Assembly (NCBI GenBank): GCA_013373205.1
Contig: JABXIG010000011.1
Location: 62,001 to 126,000 of the forward strand
DNA length: 64,000 nucleotides
DNA from: Methylocystaceae bacterium
GTDB taxonomy: Bacteria > Pseudomonadota > Alphaproteobacteria > Rhodospirillales > Terasakiellaceae
Direction: 5' to 3'
In this document: piece after piece, positions 17,241 to 25,994 of the stretch
How positions within the stretch are numbered: position 1 is the first letter of the stretch
Layout: every line of letters begins with the position of its first letter
The notes under the pieces: generated by a model
What the model saw: only the letters and a program-made list of their open reading frames with translations
What the model was told of the DNA's origin: nothing
Databases searched by the model: none
Position numbers and translations under genes: made by a program

Positions 17241-17356
17241 CCGTCCGGAGCCGAATACCCCTGTCAAACTTATGACTCCTGATGGCCGCCTAACCTTATA
17301 TAGATGACTTCTGTCAATGTTCAGTCCTTCCGCTTAAACTTGCGGACGGTTTTTTT
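17241..17356 (+). ncRNA. Candidate structured small RNA ending in its own terminator
   Basis: The segment is closed by a perfect 7-bp pair, CCGTCCG (17241-17247) with CGGACGG (17343-17349), directly followed by seven T. Inside are short hairpins such as GTCA/TGAC (17263-17276) and a competing local CCGC/GCGG stem (17330-17345). A closing stem that doubles as terminator is seen in several bacterial small RNAs. No known family (6S, SRP, tmRNA) could be matched by eye, and the 5' end is a guess. Confidence 0.35.
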
Positions 17357-17409
17357 GTCCCTGAATTTTGGCTGAATTCTTCTATACAATGAAGAGTGAG
17401 AGAAAAAAT

Positions 17410-17916
17410 ATGGCTCAAAACCTTCCGTTCGATTCTGGTGATTTCGTTGTATATCCGACCCATGGCGTCGGCCGCGTTGTCGGTGTGGAAACTCAGGAAA
17501 TCGGTGGTCACGAATTGCAGTTGTTCGTGATTACATTCGAACATGAACGCATGACCCTTCGCGTTCCCGTTGGTAAAATTAAAGCGGCTGGCCTGCGTAA
17601 ACTCAGCACTGGTAAAGTCATGGAAAGCGCCATGACCACCCTCAAAGGGAAAGCTAAAGTTAAACGCACGATGTGGAGCCGTCGCGCTCAGGAATATGAA
17701 GCAAAAATCAATTCTGGTGATCCGGTTCAAATCGCAGAAGTTGTCCGCGATCTTTACCGCAATGTGGGTCAACCGGACCAGTCTTTCTCTGAACGCCAAA
17801 TCTATGAAGCAGCCCTTGAGCGTTTGGCCCATGAAGTTGCGGCTGTTGAAAATATCGACAAAGAAGCAGCAACAGAAAAGCTGGAAGATGTACTTCAGAA
17901 AGAAAAAGCTGCATAA
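17410..17916 (+). CDS. carD: CarD/CdnL family RNA polymerase-binding transcription regulator
   Basis: A 168-residue protein. MAQNLPFDSGDFVVYPTHGVGRVVGVE opens the RNA-polymerase-interacting (Tudor-like) domain, and residues from about 65 on (RKLSTGKVMESAMTTL, KRTMWSRRAQEYEAKINSGDP, SFSERQIYEAALERLAHEVAAVE) form the helical DNA-contacting domain. CarD stabilises open promoter complexes, especially at rRNA and growth-related promoters. ATG at 17410 chosen because the family similarity begins there; in-frame starts at 17389 and 17368 are weaker. A strong terminator follows. Confidence 0.92.
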   Translation: MAQNLPFDSGDFVVYPTHGVGRVVGVETQEIGGHELQLFVITFEHERMTLRVPVGKIKAAGLRKLSTGKVMESAMTTLKGKAKVKRTMWSRRAQEYEAKINSGDPVQIAEVVRDLYRNVGQPDQSFSERQIYEAALERLAHEVAAVENIDKEAATEKLEDVLQKEKAA

Positions 17917-17940
17917 GCTTTTCTTGCATAACGTCTTTTT

Positions 17941-17982
17941 AAAAGGCAGGATGGACTTAAAGGTTCTCCTGCCTTTTATTTT
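17941..17982 (+). terminator. Terminator after carD
   Basis: A perfect 11-bp stem, AAAAGGCAGGA (17941-17951) with TCCTGCCTTTT (17967-17977), followed by ATTTT. Confidence 0.92.
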
Positions 17983-18011
17983 GTGGTCGCGCTAAAGGGA
18001 TAAACAGGCCG

Positions 18012-18812
18012 ATGTCGAAAGACACAAAATTTGCAGAACTGGTTGGGAAAAAACGCATCTGGGCGGTTGCAAGCATCCATGGTGAGTTGGAAAAGCTTAA
18101 AAACCTGCATGGACAGCTAGCGAATCATTTTTTGCCCGGCGATGCTTTGATCTATATGGGGAATATTTTGGGTCGTGGTCCAGACGTCGCGGGCACCATT
18201 AATGAAGTCTTGAACTTTCGTCGTCTTGTGATTTTACAAGAAGGCGCGGAAATAGATGATGTGATTTTCCTGCGCGGCTGTCAGGAAGAAATGCTCTATA
18301 AATTGCGTCACATTCCCTTTGCCAAAGAACCGGAAGAGGTCTTGACCTGGATGGCCGGACAAGGGGTGGAAAGCACCTTGCGCGCCTATGGCACATCTTG
18401 CGAAGAAGGTATCCGTGCGGCCAACGAGGGTATGAGCGTGGTGACCAGCTGGATGAATGCCCTGAAAGCTGAAATGCATAAACAGGATGGTCACGAACAA
18501 TATATGGATGCGCTTAAACGTGCTGCTTACACAGCCGATAAAAAGCTCTTGTTCGTAAACGCCAATATTGCCCCGGATATGCCGCTCGATGCCCAAAGCG
18601 ATGCCTTTTGGTGGGGAACTCAGGAATTCAGAGAATTCGATTACCCCTTTGGTGGGTTCGAACGCACCGTGCGCGGATACGACCACCGCCACGAAGGCTT
18701 TCACATGGCAGACCATCAACTCTGCATCGATGCCGGCTGTGGCTTTGGCGGCACGTTAGTTTGCGTCTGCTTCGAAGAGAACGGTGCCTTGGTGGAACGC
18801 ATCGAGGTTTAG
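18012..18812 (+). CDS. Degenerate metallophosphoesterase (probable pseudo-phosphatase)
   Basis: A 266-residue protein that follows the layout of PPP-type serine/threonine phosphatases but has lost metal ligands. Where active enzymes have GDIHG it has ASIHG (residues about 20-24); GDxxDRGPD has become GNILGRGPD (about 50-58); GNHE has become GCQEE; the histidine region reads RGYDHRHEGFHM. Three of the metal-binding Asp/Asn/His positions are changed, so catalysis is unlikely. A regulatory or ligand-binding role is possible. It lies 95 bases after carD beyond a terminator. The general fold assignment is good; the function is unknown. Confidence 0.65.
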   Translation: MSKDTKFAELVGKKRIWAVASIHGELEKLKNLHGQLANHFLPGDALIYMGNILGRGPDVAGTINEVLNFRRLVILQEGAEIDDVIFLRGCQEEMLYKLRHIPFAKEPEEVLTWMAGQGVESTLRAYGTSCEEGIRAANEGMSVVTSWMNALKAEMHKQDGHEQYMDALKRAAYTADKKLLFVNANIAPDMPLDAQSDAFWWGTQEFREFDYPFGGFERTVRGYDHRHEGFHMADHQLCIDAGCGFGGTLVCVCFEENGALVERIEV

Positions 18813-18920
18813 AGGGCTGACTGAAGTTGCCAATGCTCTCTTTATTATCTGTATTCTACTATTTCATTTCTTTAATTCGATTAGTCTTATCAACTTTTAA
18901 AGAGGAAGAAGGGTGCGATA

Positions 18921-18957
18921 AAATTGTCTTTACTGGACAAAAATAAAGTGCAATTTT
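18921..18957. repeat. Inverted repeat upstream of the lipoprotein gene
   Basis: AAAATTG-T-CTTTA on the left (18921-18933 approx.) mirrors TAAAG-TG-CAATTTT on the right (ending 18957), leaving a loop of about 11 bases. It could end the upstream transcript or be an operator; there is no strong T-run. Confidence 0.4.
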
Positions 18958-19010
18958 AAGGAATGAACTATGCGCTCTCATTCACTTTATAATTGTTTTA
19001 AAGAGGTCTG

Positions 19011-19607
19011 ATGTTTTATCGAAAATATAATTATTTCATTATTTTTGGCGTTATTCTTTTGTTGGTCAGCGGCTGTACCAAATCATATGTAGACCCAACA
19101 TATGGTAAAACGTCTTACGATGATATTGAGCGTCGAGCTGATCCCTTTAAGTGGCAAATTCAAGTCGAATTTCAGCGCAATGGAGAACCATATCCACAGG
19201 CAAACGAACTAGTCTATGCACAAGTGGAACGTATTGTAAGAGCGAGTGGGCTCGCTGTTCCCGTCGAGAGAGCTAATAAAGCAACACTAAAAATTATTTT
19301 GAATAATGTGGTGGATCTTGGTGAAGCCGCTGCAAAGGGATTCGGGACAGGACTGACTTTCGGTTTAGCCGGAAGCACGGTCACGGACTATTATGAAATG
19401 GATGTAACTTTAACTGATGGAGACATGGTTATTAAGAAGCCCAAGTATAAACACGCTATTCATTCTACGGTCGGTAATGCCTCTGCTCCTATTGGATTAT
19501 CCCCAGTCCCAGTTAATGAGGCATTCTCCATTGTCTTAGAAGAAATGGTTTTGAATGCTTTAAAAGACTTGGAAATAGAATTAAAAGAGCAAATGCCGAG
19601 GGATTAA
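19011..19607 (+). CDS. Predicted lipoprotein, unknown function
   Basis: A 198-residue protein with a lipoprotein signal: hydrophobic residues 9-19 and lipobox LVSGC with Cys 22. The mature protein contains ANKATLKIILNNVVDLGEAAAKGFGTGLTFGLAGSTVTDYYEMDVTL and resembles generic lipoproteins that bear a glycine-rich segment; I cannot name a family. The ATG at 19011 has AAAGAGG upstream. It stands alone, with lower GC than its neighbours, between carD-region genes and purB. An inverted repeat (about 18921-18957) precedes it. Confidence 0.7.
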   Translation: MFYRKYNYFIIFGVILLLVSGCTKSYVDPTYGKTSYDDIERRADPFKWQIQVEFQRNGEPYPQANELVYAQVERIVRASGLAVPVERANKATLKIILNNVVDLGEAAAKGFGTGLTFGLAGSTVTDYYEMDVTLTDGDMVIKKPKYKHAIHSTVGNASAPIGLSPVPVNEAFSIVLEEMVLNALKDLEIELKEQMPRD

Positions 19608-19801
19608 TAGATATAGCTTTAACGTTTATGTCAATTTGGGACATGATCAGAAAAAAGAGCGGATAGCATTCTAAAGTATGGAACAGATTTGTTTACTTGA
19701 CAATCCGAAGTGAAATCGAACTTTCGCCTCTTTCCATTGCAATATTGTGGGCTTTTCTGTATGACAGGCGCAACATCGTCTGATTTTTGAGGAGCCACCC
19801 T

Positions 19802-21196
19802 ATGATCCCGCGCTATTCCCGTCCTGAAATGACTTCTATTTGGGAGCCTGCCAATAAATTCCGTATCTGGTTTGAGATTGAAGCTCATGCTTTGACTAAG
19901 ATGGAAGAACTGAATGTTGTGCCGAAAGGGACGTCCGATGTGGTTTGGTCCAAGGGCCAGAAGGAATATACGCCGGAACGGATCGCGCGCATTGACGAGA
20001 TCGAACTTGAAGTCAAACATGATGTCATCGCATTTCTGACCGAACTGGCAGAAAATGTTGGAGATGAAGCGCGTTTTGTGCATCAGGGTATGACCTCTTC
20101 TGACGTATTGGACACATGTCTTTCTGTCCAAATGATGCAAGCAGCCGACATTTTGTTGGCTGATCTGGACCGTCTGCTCGCTGCGTTGAAAAAACGCGCC
20201 AAAGAAACCAAAGATATGGTGTGTATCGGTCGTTCCCACGGGATTCATGCAGAACCTGTGACCATGGGGCTGAAGTTTGCCCGTTTTTATGCAGAAATGG
20301 ATCGTAACCGTAAACGTCTTTTACAAGCGCGTGAAGAAATTGCGACTTGTGCCATTTCTGGTGCGGTTGGAACCTTTGCCAATGTGGACCCGCGCGTTGA
20401 AGAATATGTCGCTGATAAAATGGGGCTGACACCAGAGCCGATTTCGACACAAGTCATCCCGCGTGACCGTCATGCTAATTATTTCTGCGTACTCGGTACT
20501 ATTGCGTCATCCATCGAAAATATCGCTATTGAAATTCGTCATATGCAACGCACCGAAGTGCGCGAAGCACAGGAATATTTCGCGCCTGGCCAAAAAGGTT
20601 CAAGTGCGATGCCGCACAAACGTAACCCGATCCTGACAGAAAACCTGACAGGTCTTGCCCGCACGGTTCGTATGGCGGTGACGCCTGCGTTGGAAAATGT
20701 TGCCCTTTGGCACGAACGCGATATTTCCCATTCTTCCGTTGAACGTATGATCGCACCGGATGCGACTGTGACATTGGATTTTGCCTTGGGCCGTCTGGCG
20801 GGCACCATTGAAAAGCTGGTTGTTTATCCACAAAACATGCTGGATCATATGAACAATTTTGGCGGCATCCATGATGCACAACGTGTTCTACTATTCTTGA
20901 CGCAAAACAATGTGTCTCGTGAAGATAGCTATCGTATCGTGCAACGCAACGCCATGCGCGTATGGAAATCTTACGGCATCGACCCGGATAACCCGGATGG
21001 GAAAGTCGAGTTGGACGAAGTCGAAAAAGAAGCTGCAAAATATGACAACCGTTTGTTCTTCTTCCTGTCCAAGGATGAAGGGCTGACTGAGCATTTGAGC
21101 GTTGAACAGCTGAAAGCCCTGCTGGATGAAGATTCTGTTTCTTATCACACCAAACGTGTTGATGTGATCTTTGAACGGGTCTTTGGCAAAGACTAA
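19802..21196 (+). CDS. purB: Adenylosuccinate lyase
   Basis: A 464-residue cytoplasmic enzyme of the fumarase/aspartase superfamily. It cleaves SAICAR to AICAR and adenylosuccinate to AMP in purine synthesis. The sequence begins MIPRYSRPEMTSIWEP, carries HQGMTSSDVLDTCLS (about residues 92-106), GRSHGIHAEP with the acid/base His, and the signature loop GSSAMPHKRNPI (about 263-274). The ATG at 19802 has GGAG seven to eight bases upstream; an earlier in-frame start at 19787 lacks one. A strong terminator follows. Confidence 0.96.
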   Translation: MIPRYSRPEMTSIWEPANKFRIWFEIEAHALTKMEELNVVPKGTSDVVWSKGQKEYTPERIARIDEIELEVKHDVIAFLTELAENVGDEARFVHQGMTSSDVLDTCLSVQMMQAADILLADLDRLLAALKKRAKETKDMVCIGRSHGIHAEPVTMGLKFARFYAEMDRNRKRLLQAREEIATCAISGAVGTFANVDPRVEEYVADKMGLTPEPISTQVIPRDRHANYFCVLGTIASSIENIAIEIRHMQRTEVREAQEYFAPGQKGSSAMPHKRNPILTENLTGLARTVRMAVTPALENVALWHERDISHSSVERMIAPDATVTLDFALGRLAGTIEKLVVYPQNMLDHMNNFGGIHDAQRVLLFLTQNNVSREDSYRIVQRNAMRVWKSYGIDPDNPDGKVELDEVEKEAAKYDNRLFFFLSKDEGLTEHLSVEQLKALLDEDSVSYHTKRVDVIFERVFGKD

Positions 21197-21224
21197 GTCT
21201 TGATCGCTGTATAAATCTTTAAGA

Positions 21225-21260
21225 AGGGTTGGTTTGCTTGATTGCTCCAACCCTTTTTAT
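21225..21260 (+). terminator. Terminator after purB
   Basis: A perfect 9-bp stem, AAGGGTTGG (21225-21233) with CCAACCCTT (21248-21256), followed by a T-run. Confidence 0.93.
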
Positions 21261-21338
21261 TTGATATGACGTCTAACCTATTCTCTTATCTTATCTGCCT
21301 GCGCACATAGGATTGCGCAAAGGCTGGAGTATGAACAT

Positions 21339-22505
21339 ATGACAAGCGTCACCAAACCAAGCCAAAAGCCAAATAATCCGAACTTTTCTTCTGGTCCCTG
21401 TTCTAAACGCCCGGGCTTTACGTTGGATGCGTTGAAGGATGCGCCGCTGGGTCGATCCCACCGTGCGAAGATTGGCAAGGATAAGCTGGCGGAAACGATT
21501 ACGCGCACCAAAGAGATTTTAGGTTTGCCAGAAGATTATCGTTTGGGGATTGTCCCGGCCTCGGATACAGGGGCGGTGGAAATGGCGCTGTGGTCTTTGT
21601 TGGGTGCACGCGGTATTGACATGTTCCAGTGGGAAAGTTTTGGCAAAGGCTGGGTTGGCGATGTGAAAAACCAGCTTAAGCTGGACGATGTGCGCGAATT
21701 TGTTGCTGATTATGGTCAGTTGCCGGATTTTAGCCAAGCTGATTTTAGCCGTGATGTGGTCTTTACCTGGAACGGGACGACATCTGGTGTATGCGTACCC
21801 AATGGCTATTGGATTTCTGATACCCGTGAAGGCCTGACCATCTGTGATGCGACCTCGGCGGTTTTTGCGATGGACATTCCATGGAACAAGATCGATGTCT
21901 TGACCTATTCCTGGCAGAAAGTGATGGGTGGTGAAGGTGCGCATGGGGTCTTGGTTCTGTCCCCGCGGGCTGTGGAACGTCTGGAAAGCTATACGCCAGC
22001 CTGGCCGATGCCGAAAATTTTCCGCATGACCAAGGCGGGTAAATTGATCGAAGGCATTTTTGAGGGGGCAACGATTAACACCCCATCCATGCTGTGCGTA
22101 GAAGATGCACTGGATGGCTTACGCTGGGCGGAAACTATTGGCGGGCTTGAAGGGTTGAAAAAACGTTCTCAAGCGAACCTTGCGGTTTTGGAAGACTGGA
22201 TTGCAGGACAAAATGACTTTGCCTTTTTGGCAGATAATAAAGCCATTCGGTCCAATACATCGGTGTGTCTGTTAATTACTTCCGATTGGTTTAAAGTCTT
22301 AAGTGAGGAAGATAAAACTAAAGTGTCGAAAAAGCTGGTTGCCTTGCTGGATCAAGAAGGTGCGGCCTATGATATCGGATCTTATCGGGATGCCCCTGCG
22401 GGCTTGCGCATCTGGTGCGGGGCAACGGTGGAAGCCGATGATCTCAAACTGTTGACCCCATGGCTTGATTGGGCATTGGATCAAGTTAAAGCAGACTATT
22501 GCTGA
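21339..22505 (+). CDS. serC: Phosphoserine aminotransferase (alphaproteobacterial type)
   Basis: A 388-residue PLP enzyme converting 3-phosphohydroxypyruvate and glutamate to phosphoserine in serine synthesis, and also able to serve pyridoxine synthesis. It begins with [20 protein letters not shown], has [26 protein letters not shown], and the PLP-lysine region [13 protein letters not shown] (about residues 191-203). The overall pattern matches the class V transaminase subgroup seen in alphaproteobacteria. GGAG lies 8 bases upstream of the ATG. The expected partner serA is not adjacent on the downstream side. Confidence 0.93.
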   Translation: MTSVTKPSQKPNNPNFSSGPCSKRPGFTLDALKDAPLGRSHRAKIGKDKLAETITRTKEILGLPEDYRLGIVPASDTGAVEMALWSLLGARGIDMFQWESFGKGWVGDVKNQLKLDDVREFVADYGQLPDFSQADFSRDVVFTWNGTTSGVCVPNGYWISDTREGLTICDATSAVFAMDIPWNKIDVLTYSWQKVMGGEGAHGVLVLSPRAVERLESYTPAWPMPKIFRMTKAGKLIEGIFEGATINTPSMLCVEDALDGLRWAETIGGLEGLKKRSQANLAVLEDWIAGQNDFAFLADNKAIRSNTSVCLLITSDWFKVLSEEDKTKVSKKLVALLDQEGAAYDIGSYRDAPAGLRIWCGATVEADDLKLLTPWLDWALDQVKADYC

Positions 22506-22665
22506 TAAATCATTTTTGCTTCAATGTGTTGTCCCGGTGTAAATTCGGGATGATTTAGTTTGTCTGCACCTAAACCTGTGGTTTTTGCTTGTTTGTATTT
22601 TCTGAAAAGAATACCATTTCATAAAAATATAAAACGATGACAGGTTAGGTTTAGGAGACAAGCAC

Positions 22666-23916
22666 ATGAAGCATGTGATTTTAGGGGCGGGCCCGTGTGG
22701 GGTGAACGCGGCACAGACTTTGCGCAAACAGGACCCGGATTGCGATATTGTTCTGGTGGGGGATGAACCGGAATTGCCCTATTCACGCATGGCTATCCCG
22801 TATCTTTTGGTTGGTAATATCGAAGAAAGCGGCACCCATATCAAACGTTCGGACAGTTTTTACAGCGATAGCCGCATCACTTTACGCCAGAACCGGGCTG
22901 AAACAGTCGATACAGAGCACAAAAAAGTCACCTTGTGTAATGGCGATGTGGAAAGTTATGACAAATTGCTGGTCGCTACAGGATCACGTCCAGTAAAGCC
23001 ACCGATTGAAGGGTTGGATCAGCCCGGTGTGCATCATTGCTGGACGCTGGAAGATGCTCGCAGGATTGTTGAACTGGCCCATGAAGGCGCGCATGTGGTC
23101 TTGCTGGGCGCGGGCTTTATCGGTTGCATTATCTTAGAAGCGCTGGCCTTGCGCAAGGTCAAACTGACAGTGGTGGAAATGGGGGATCGCATGGTCCCGC
23201 GCATGCTGGATGACACGGCGGGCAATATGCTGAAAGACTGGTGCCAATATAAAGGCGTCAGTGTTCATACCAACACGAAAATTACCAAACTTGAACCGAA
23301 TAAAGGCTTTGAGGAAGATACATTGTTGGTCGATCTGGATAACGGCCATCAGGTTCCGGCCCATCTGGTCGTGGTCGCGGCAGGGGTCGTTCCAAATGTG
23401 GAATTTTTACAGGAAAGTCAGGTTAAGCGTAAAAACGGCCTGTTGATTAATTCGAACATGATGACAACGGCAACCGATGTGTATGCCGCAGGGGATGTCG
23501 CCCAAGGGCTTGATTTTTCAACAGGGGGGATGTCTGTTCACGCTATCCAGCCCACGGCAACTGAACATGGTCGTATTGCGGCGTTGAATATGTCAGGTGT
23601 GCCGACGGCTTATCAGGGCTCACTTGTTATGAACGTTCTGGATACCTTGGGCCTGATTACAGCGTCTTTCGGTTTATGGGACGGGGTTGACGGCGGGGAT
23701 CGTGCGGTTTGCCTTGATAAGGAAAATTATCGCTATATCCGTCTGGAATTTGATGGCAACGTCCTGGTTGGTGCACAAGTGGTTGGTCGAACGAACCACG
23801 TAGGTGTCTTGCGTGGTCTGATTCAAAGTCGAATAGATTTATCGCGTTGGAAAGATAAATTGATGAAAGACCCGCACCGCATTATGGAAGCTTATATCGC
23901 CTGCACCCAACATTAA
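22666..23916 (+). CDS. NAD(P)/FAD-dependent oxidoreductase, AOR FAD-subunit-like
   Basis: A 416-residue flavoprotein with two Rossmann motifs: FAD binding at the N-terminus (MKHVILGAGPCGVNAAQTL) and NAD(P) binding near residues 143-156 (HVVLLGAGFIGCIILEA). A third block, TDVYAAGDVAQG (about 266-277), closes the FAD site. It belongs to the class that includes nitrite-reductase-type and rubredoxin-type reductases. The next gene encodes a MoaD-like carrier and the following ones a tungstate-type transporter. That order resembles the accessory part of bacterial tungsten aldehyde oxidoreductase operons, where such a flavoprotein links the enzyme to NAD. The assignment to that role is inference. 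Confidence 0.8.
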   Translation: MKHVILGAGPCGVNAAQTLRKQDPDCDIVLVGDEPELPYSRMAIPYLLVGNIEESGTHIKRSDSFYSDSRITLRQNRAETVDTEHKKVTLCNGDVESYDKLLVATGSRPVKPPIEGLDQPGVHHCWTLEDARRIVELAHEGAHVVLLGAGFIGCIILEALALRKVKLTVVEMGDRMVPRMLDDTAGNMLKDWCQYKGVSVHTNTKITKLEPNKGFEEDTLLVDLDNGHQVPAHLVVVAAGVVPNVEFLQESQVKRKNGLLINSNMMTTATDVYAAGDVAQGLDFSTGGMSVHAIQPTATEHGRIAALNMSGVPTAYQGSLVMNVLDTLGLITASFGLWDGVDGGDRAVCLDKENYRYIRLEFDGNVLVGAQVVGRTNHVGVLRGLIQSRIDLSRWKDKLMKDPHRIMEAYIACTQH

Positions 23917-23941
23917 CCAAAGCGAAAGGCATGTCTGTTTC

Positions 23942-24193
23942 ATGAAGATGACCTTGAAACTTTATGCGCAATTGGGCAAGTACCTGCCAGAAGGCACCCC
24001 TGCGAATGAGGCGGTGATTGACATTGCACCCGATGCATCTGTCTTGGATGTGCTAAACCGTTTTCAGGTCCCCTTGGAAATGTGTCACCTTGTTTTGGTG
24101 AATGGTAATTATCTGGCGCCAGAAAGTCGGGCAAGTCACCTTTTGCAGACAGACGATCATCTGGCCGTTTGGCCGCCTGTAGCCGGGGGATGA
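23942..24193 (+). CDS. MoaD/ThiS-family sulfur carrier protein
   Basis: An 83-residue ubiquitin-like protein ending in PPVAGG. The C-terminal Gly-Gly is required for thiocarboxylation by a MoeB-type enzyme in MoaD and ThiS. It has the beta-grasp pattern: MTLKLYAQLGKYLPEG, a central SVLDVLNRFQVP helix, and HLLQTDDHLAVWPPV. It would donate sulfur, most probably in molybdopterin/tungstopterin synthesis given the adjacent transporter genes. It starts 25 bases after the oxidoreductase gene and its stop overlaps the next ATG. Confidence 0.85.
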   Translation: MKMTLKLYAQLGKYLPEGTPANEAVIDIAPDASVLDVLNRFQVPLEMCHLVLVNGNYLAPESRASHLLQTDDHLAVWPPVAGG

Positions 24194-24507
24194 TCTTGGC
24201 TGATTATGTGGAAATTACCCGTGAAATGGGGACCAATCATAAAGATTTCTTGCGCTTGTTGCCAAGATCGGTCCCTGATGCCCATCTGGTTGTCACAGGC
24301 AATGAAAGCGATGGGGCCAAAATTGTGATTGAGGATGCCCCCCTTGGGCGAATTGAAATTGATCTATCGGCAGTGGGGGAAAGACGCATCGCTTTAATCT
24401 GTCTTCCCGTGACCCATGTGCGTTTTCGTTTTTTCGGGTTGGACCAGAAAAGCGCACATGCAGAATATGAACGTATGTCCAAATATTTTCAACGCGGCGG
24501 GGGCTGA
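24190..24507 (+). CDS. Small protein of unknown function in the MoaD/tungstate cluster
   Basis: A 105-residue soluble protein whose ATG overlaps the MoaD-like stop (ATGA), so it is translationally coupled to it. It contains DYVEITREMGTNHKDFLRLLP at the start, a beta-rich middle (HLVVTGNESDGAKIVIEDAP), and ends in YFQRGGG. I do not recognise a family. In tungsten aldehyde oxidoreductase operons small accessory genes occupy this place. The C-terminal glycines may or may not be functional. Confidence 0.7.
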   Translation: MILADYVEITREMGTNHKDFLRLLPRSVPDAHLVVTGNESDGAKIVIEDAPLGRIEIDLSAVGERRIALICLPVTHVRFRFFGLDQKSAHAEYERMSKYFQRGGG

Positions 24508-24513
24508 TTACAA

Positions 24514-25221
24514 GTGGGGGAGTTTTCATCGGCCTTTGCAGCCGCTTTTCAATTGATTACGACACTGGATGCAAATCTGGTTGAAATTGTCTGTCTGTCC
24601 TTGCAGGTCAGCTTAAGTGCGGTTTTAATCGCGGCTGTCATCGGTTTGCCATTGGGCGCGGCTTTGGTGTTGTTGCCCATTCCAGGCAAGCGCGCCGTTG
24701 TGGTCTTTTTAAATGCTCTTATGGGACTGCCACCGGTGGTCGTGGGCTTAATCCTTTATCTGATTTTATCGCGTTCCGGCCCGTTGGGGGTGATGGGATT
24801 ACTTTTTACACCTGCGGCTATGATTATTGCGCAGGTGGTATTGATTACCCCGATCATTGCCGCCCTGACCCGTCAGGTGGTGCAGGAACTGTGGGCGGAA
24901 TATCGTGAACAATTACTGTCTTTGGGATGCAGCCGAAAATCGGCGATTTTTACTTTACTGTGGGATGGGCGTTTCAGTCTGATTACGACTGTTTTGGCAG
25001 GCTTTGGACGTGCCAGTGCAGAAGTCGGCGCGGTGATGATTGTCGGGGGGAATATCGATCATGTCACCCGCGTCATGACGACAGCAATTGCCCTTGAAGT
25101 CAGTAAAGGCGATCTCGCTCTTGCGCTGGGTTTAGGAATTATTCTACTGAGTTTGTCTTTAGGGATTAATGCCACCGCTTTCTTATTGGGTGAGTTTGCG
25201 AAAAAGAGGATCGGCGCATGA
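24514..25221 (+). CDS. tupB: ABC transporter permease, tungstate/molybdate type (TupB-like)
   Basis: A 235-residue integral membrane protein with about five to six hydrophobic segments (for example residues 26-50, 64-90, 95-120). The EAA-like loop reads ELWAEYREQLLSLGCSRKSAIFTLLWDGRFSLITTVLAGFGRASAEVGAVMIVGGNI, typical of TupB/ModB-family permeases, with the phrase GRASAEVGAVMIVGGNI characteristic of the tungstate type. Start is a GTG with a GGGGG about ten bases upstream. It overlaps the ATPase gene by four bases. No periplasmic binding protein (TupA) gene is adjacent. Confidence 0.8.
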   Translation: MGEFSSAFAAAFQLITTLDANLVEIVCLSLQVSLSAVLIAAVIGLPLGAALVLLPIPGKRAVVVFLNALMGLPPVVVGLILYLILSRSGPLGVMGLLFTPAAMIIAQVVLITPIIAALTRQVVQELWAEYREQLLSLGCSRKSAIFTLLWDGRFSLITTVLAGFGRASAEVGAVMIVGGNIDHVTRVMTTAIALEVSKGDLALALGLGIILLSLSLGINATAFLLGEFAKKRIGA

Positions 25222-25994
25222 GTATTCTGCCTTTAGAAGTAACCAATCTATGCTTCGAAGCCCGTGGCAAGCGTCTGGTTAAAGAAGCAACATTTAGGAT
25301 TGAGGCTGGCTCGCGCACCATGATTTTAGGTGCTAACGGAGCGGGTAAAAGCTTGTTGCTGCGCCTGTGTCATGGTCTGTTGGATGCGTCGGAGGGGCAA
25401 GTTAGTTGGAATGGGGATGTCGATTTCACAGACGTTTCGCGAAAACAGCAGGCAATGGTGTTTCAGCGCCCAGTGATGTTACGTCGCACGGCCTTGGCTA
25501 ATATTGAATATGCCCTGAAACTGCATCATGTCGATCAGACGGAACGCCGCGAACGCGCATTTGCTGTATTGAAAAAGGTCGGGCTTGCCCGTTTGGCAGA
25601 TCAGCCCGCCCGGGTTCTTTCATATGGAGAACAGCAACGTCTTGCCATGGCCCGGGCTTGGGTGATAAAGCCGAAAGTTCTGTTTTTGGATGAACCAAGC
25701 GCCAGTTTGGACCCAAGTGCGACCCACAGTATCGAAGAAACCATTGAAGCGATTGCCTCAGAAGGCACGACGATTATTATGACCACGCACGATCTTGGTC
25801 AGGCCAAACGGTTAGGGACAGATGTGATGTTTATCCATCGCGGCCGAATTTTGGAACAGGCCCGCGCGGCTGATTTTTTTTCCGGTCCTGAAAATGATTT
25901 GGCACAGGCATTTTTGCGTGGAGATTTATTGTGGTGGAAACGAAAGAAACCTTATCCCGGTGGCGGGATTGATCATCAGGTCAGTCGCGGGTAA
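25218..25994 (+). CDS. tupC: ABC transporter ATP-binding protein, tungstate/molybdate type (TupC-like)
   Basis: A 258-residue ABC ATPase. Walker A is LGANGAGKS (about residues 37-45), the signature is LSYGEQQRLAMARA (an LSGGQ variant, about 134-147), Walker B is VLFLDEPSASLDP (about 153-165), and the switch histidine is in TTHDLGQ. It would energise import through the overlapping permease. Its last 14 bases overlap the end of the convergent response-regulator gene. The substrate, tungstate or molybdate, is inferred from the permease and the sulfur-carrier neighbour. Confidence 0.85.
   Translation: MSILPLEVTNLCFEARGKRLVKEATFRIEAGSRTMILGANGAGKSLLLRLCHGLLDASEGQVSWNGDVDFTDVSRKQQAMVFQRPVMLRRTALANIEYALKLHHVDQTERRERAFAVLKKVGLARLADQPARVLSYGEQQRLAMARAWVIKPKVLFLDEPSASLDPSATHSIEETIEAIASEGTTIIMTTHDLGQAKRLGTDVMFIHRGRILEQARAADFFSGPENDLAQAFLRGDLLWWKRKKPYPGGGIDHQVSRG

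Larger units (their letters stand above)
17079..17409. other. Structured intergenic region between fdxA and carD
   Basis: This 331-base gap has no coding frame but carries at least four stem-loops: the fdxA terminator (17114-17148), a GGTCT/AGACC hairpin near 17169-17187, a strong hairpin plus T5 (17212-17238), and a segment closed by CCGTCCG/CGGACGG with T7 (17241-17356). A TTATAC element at about 17204-17209 could be a promoter -10. The density of structure suggests one or two small RNAs or a complex carD leader. Confidence 0.5.
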
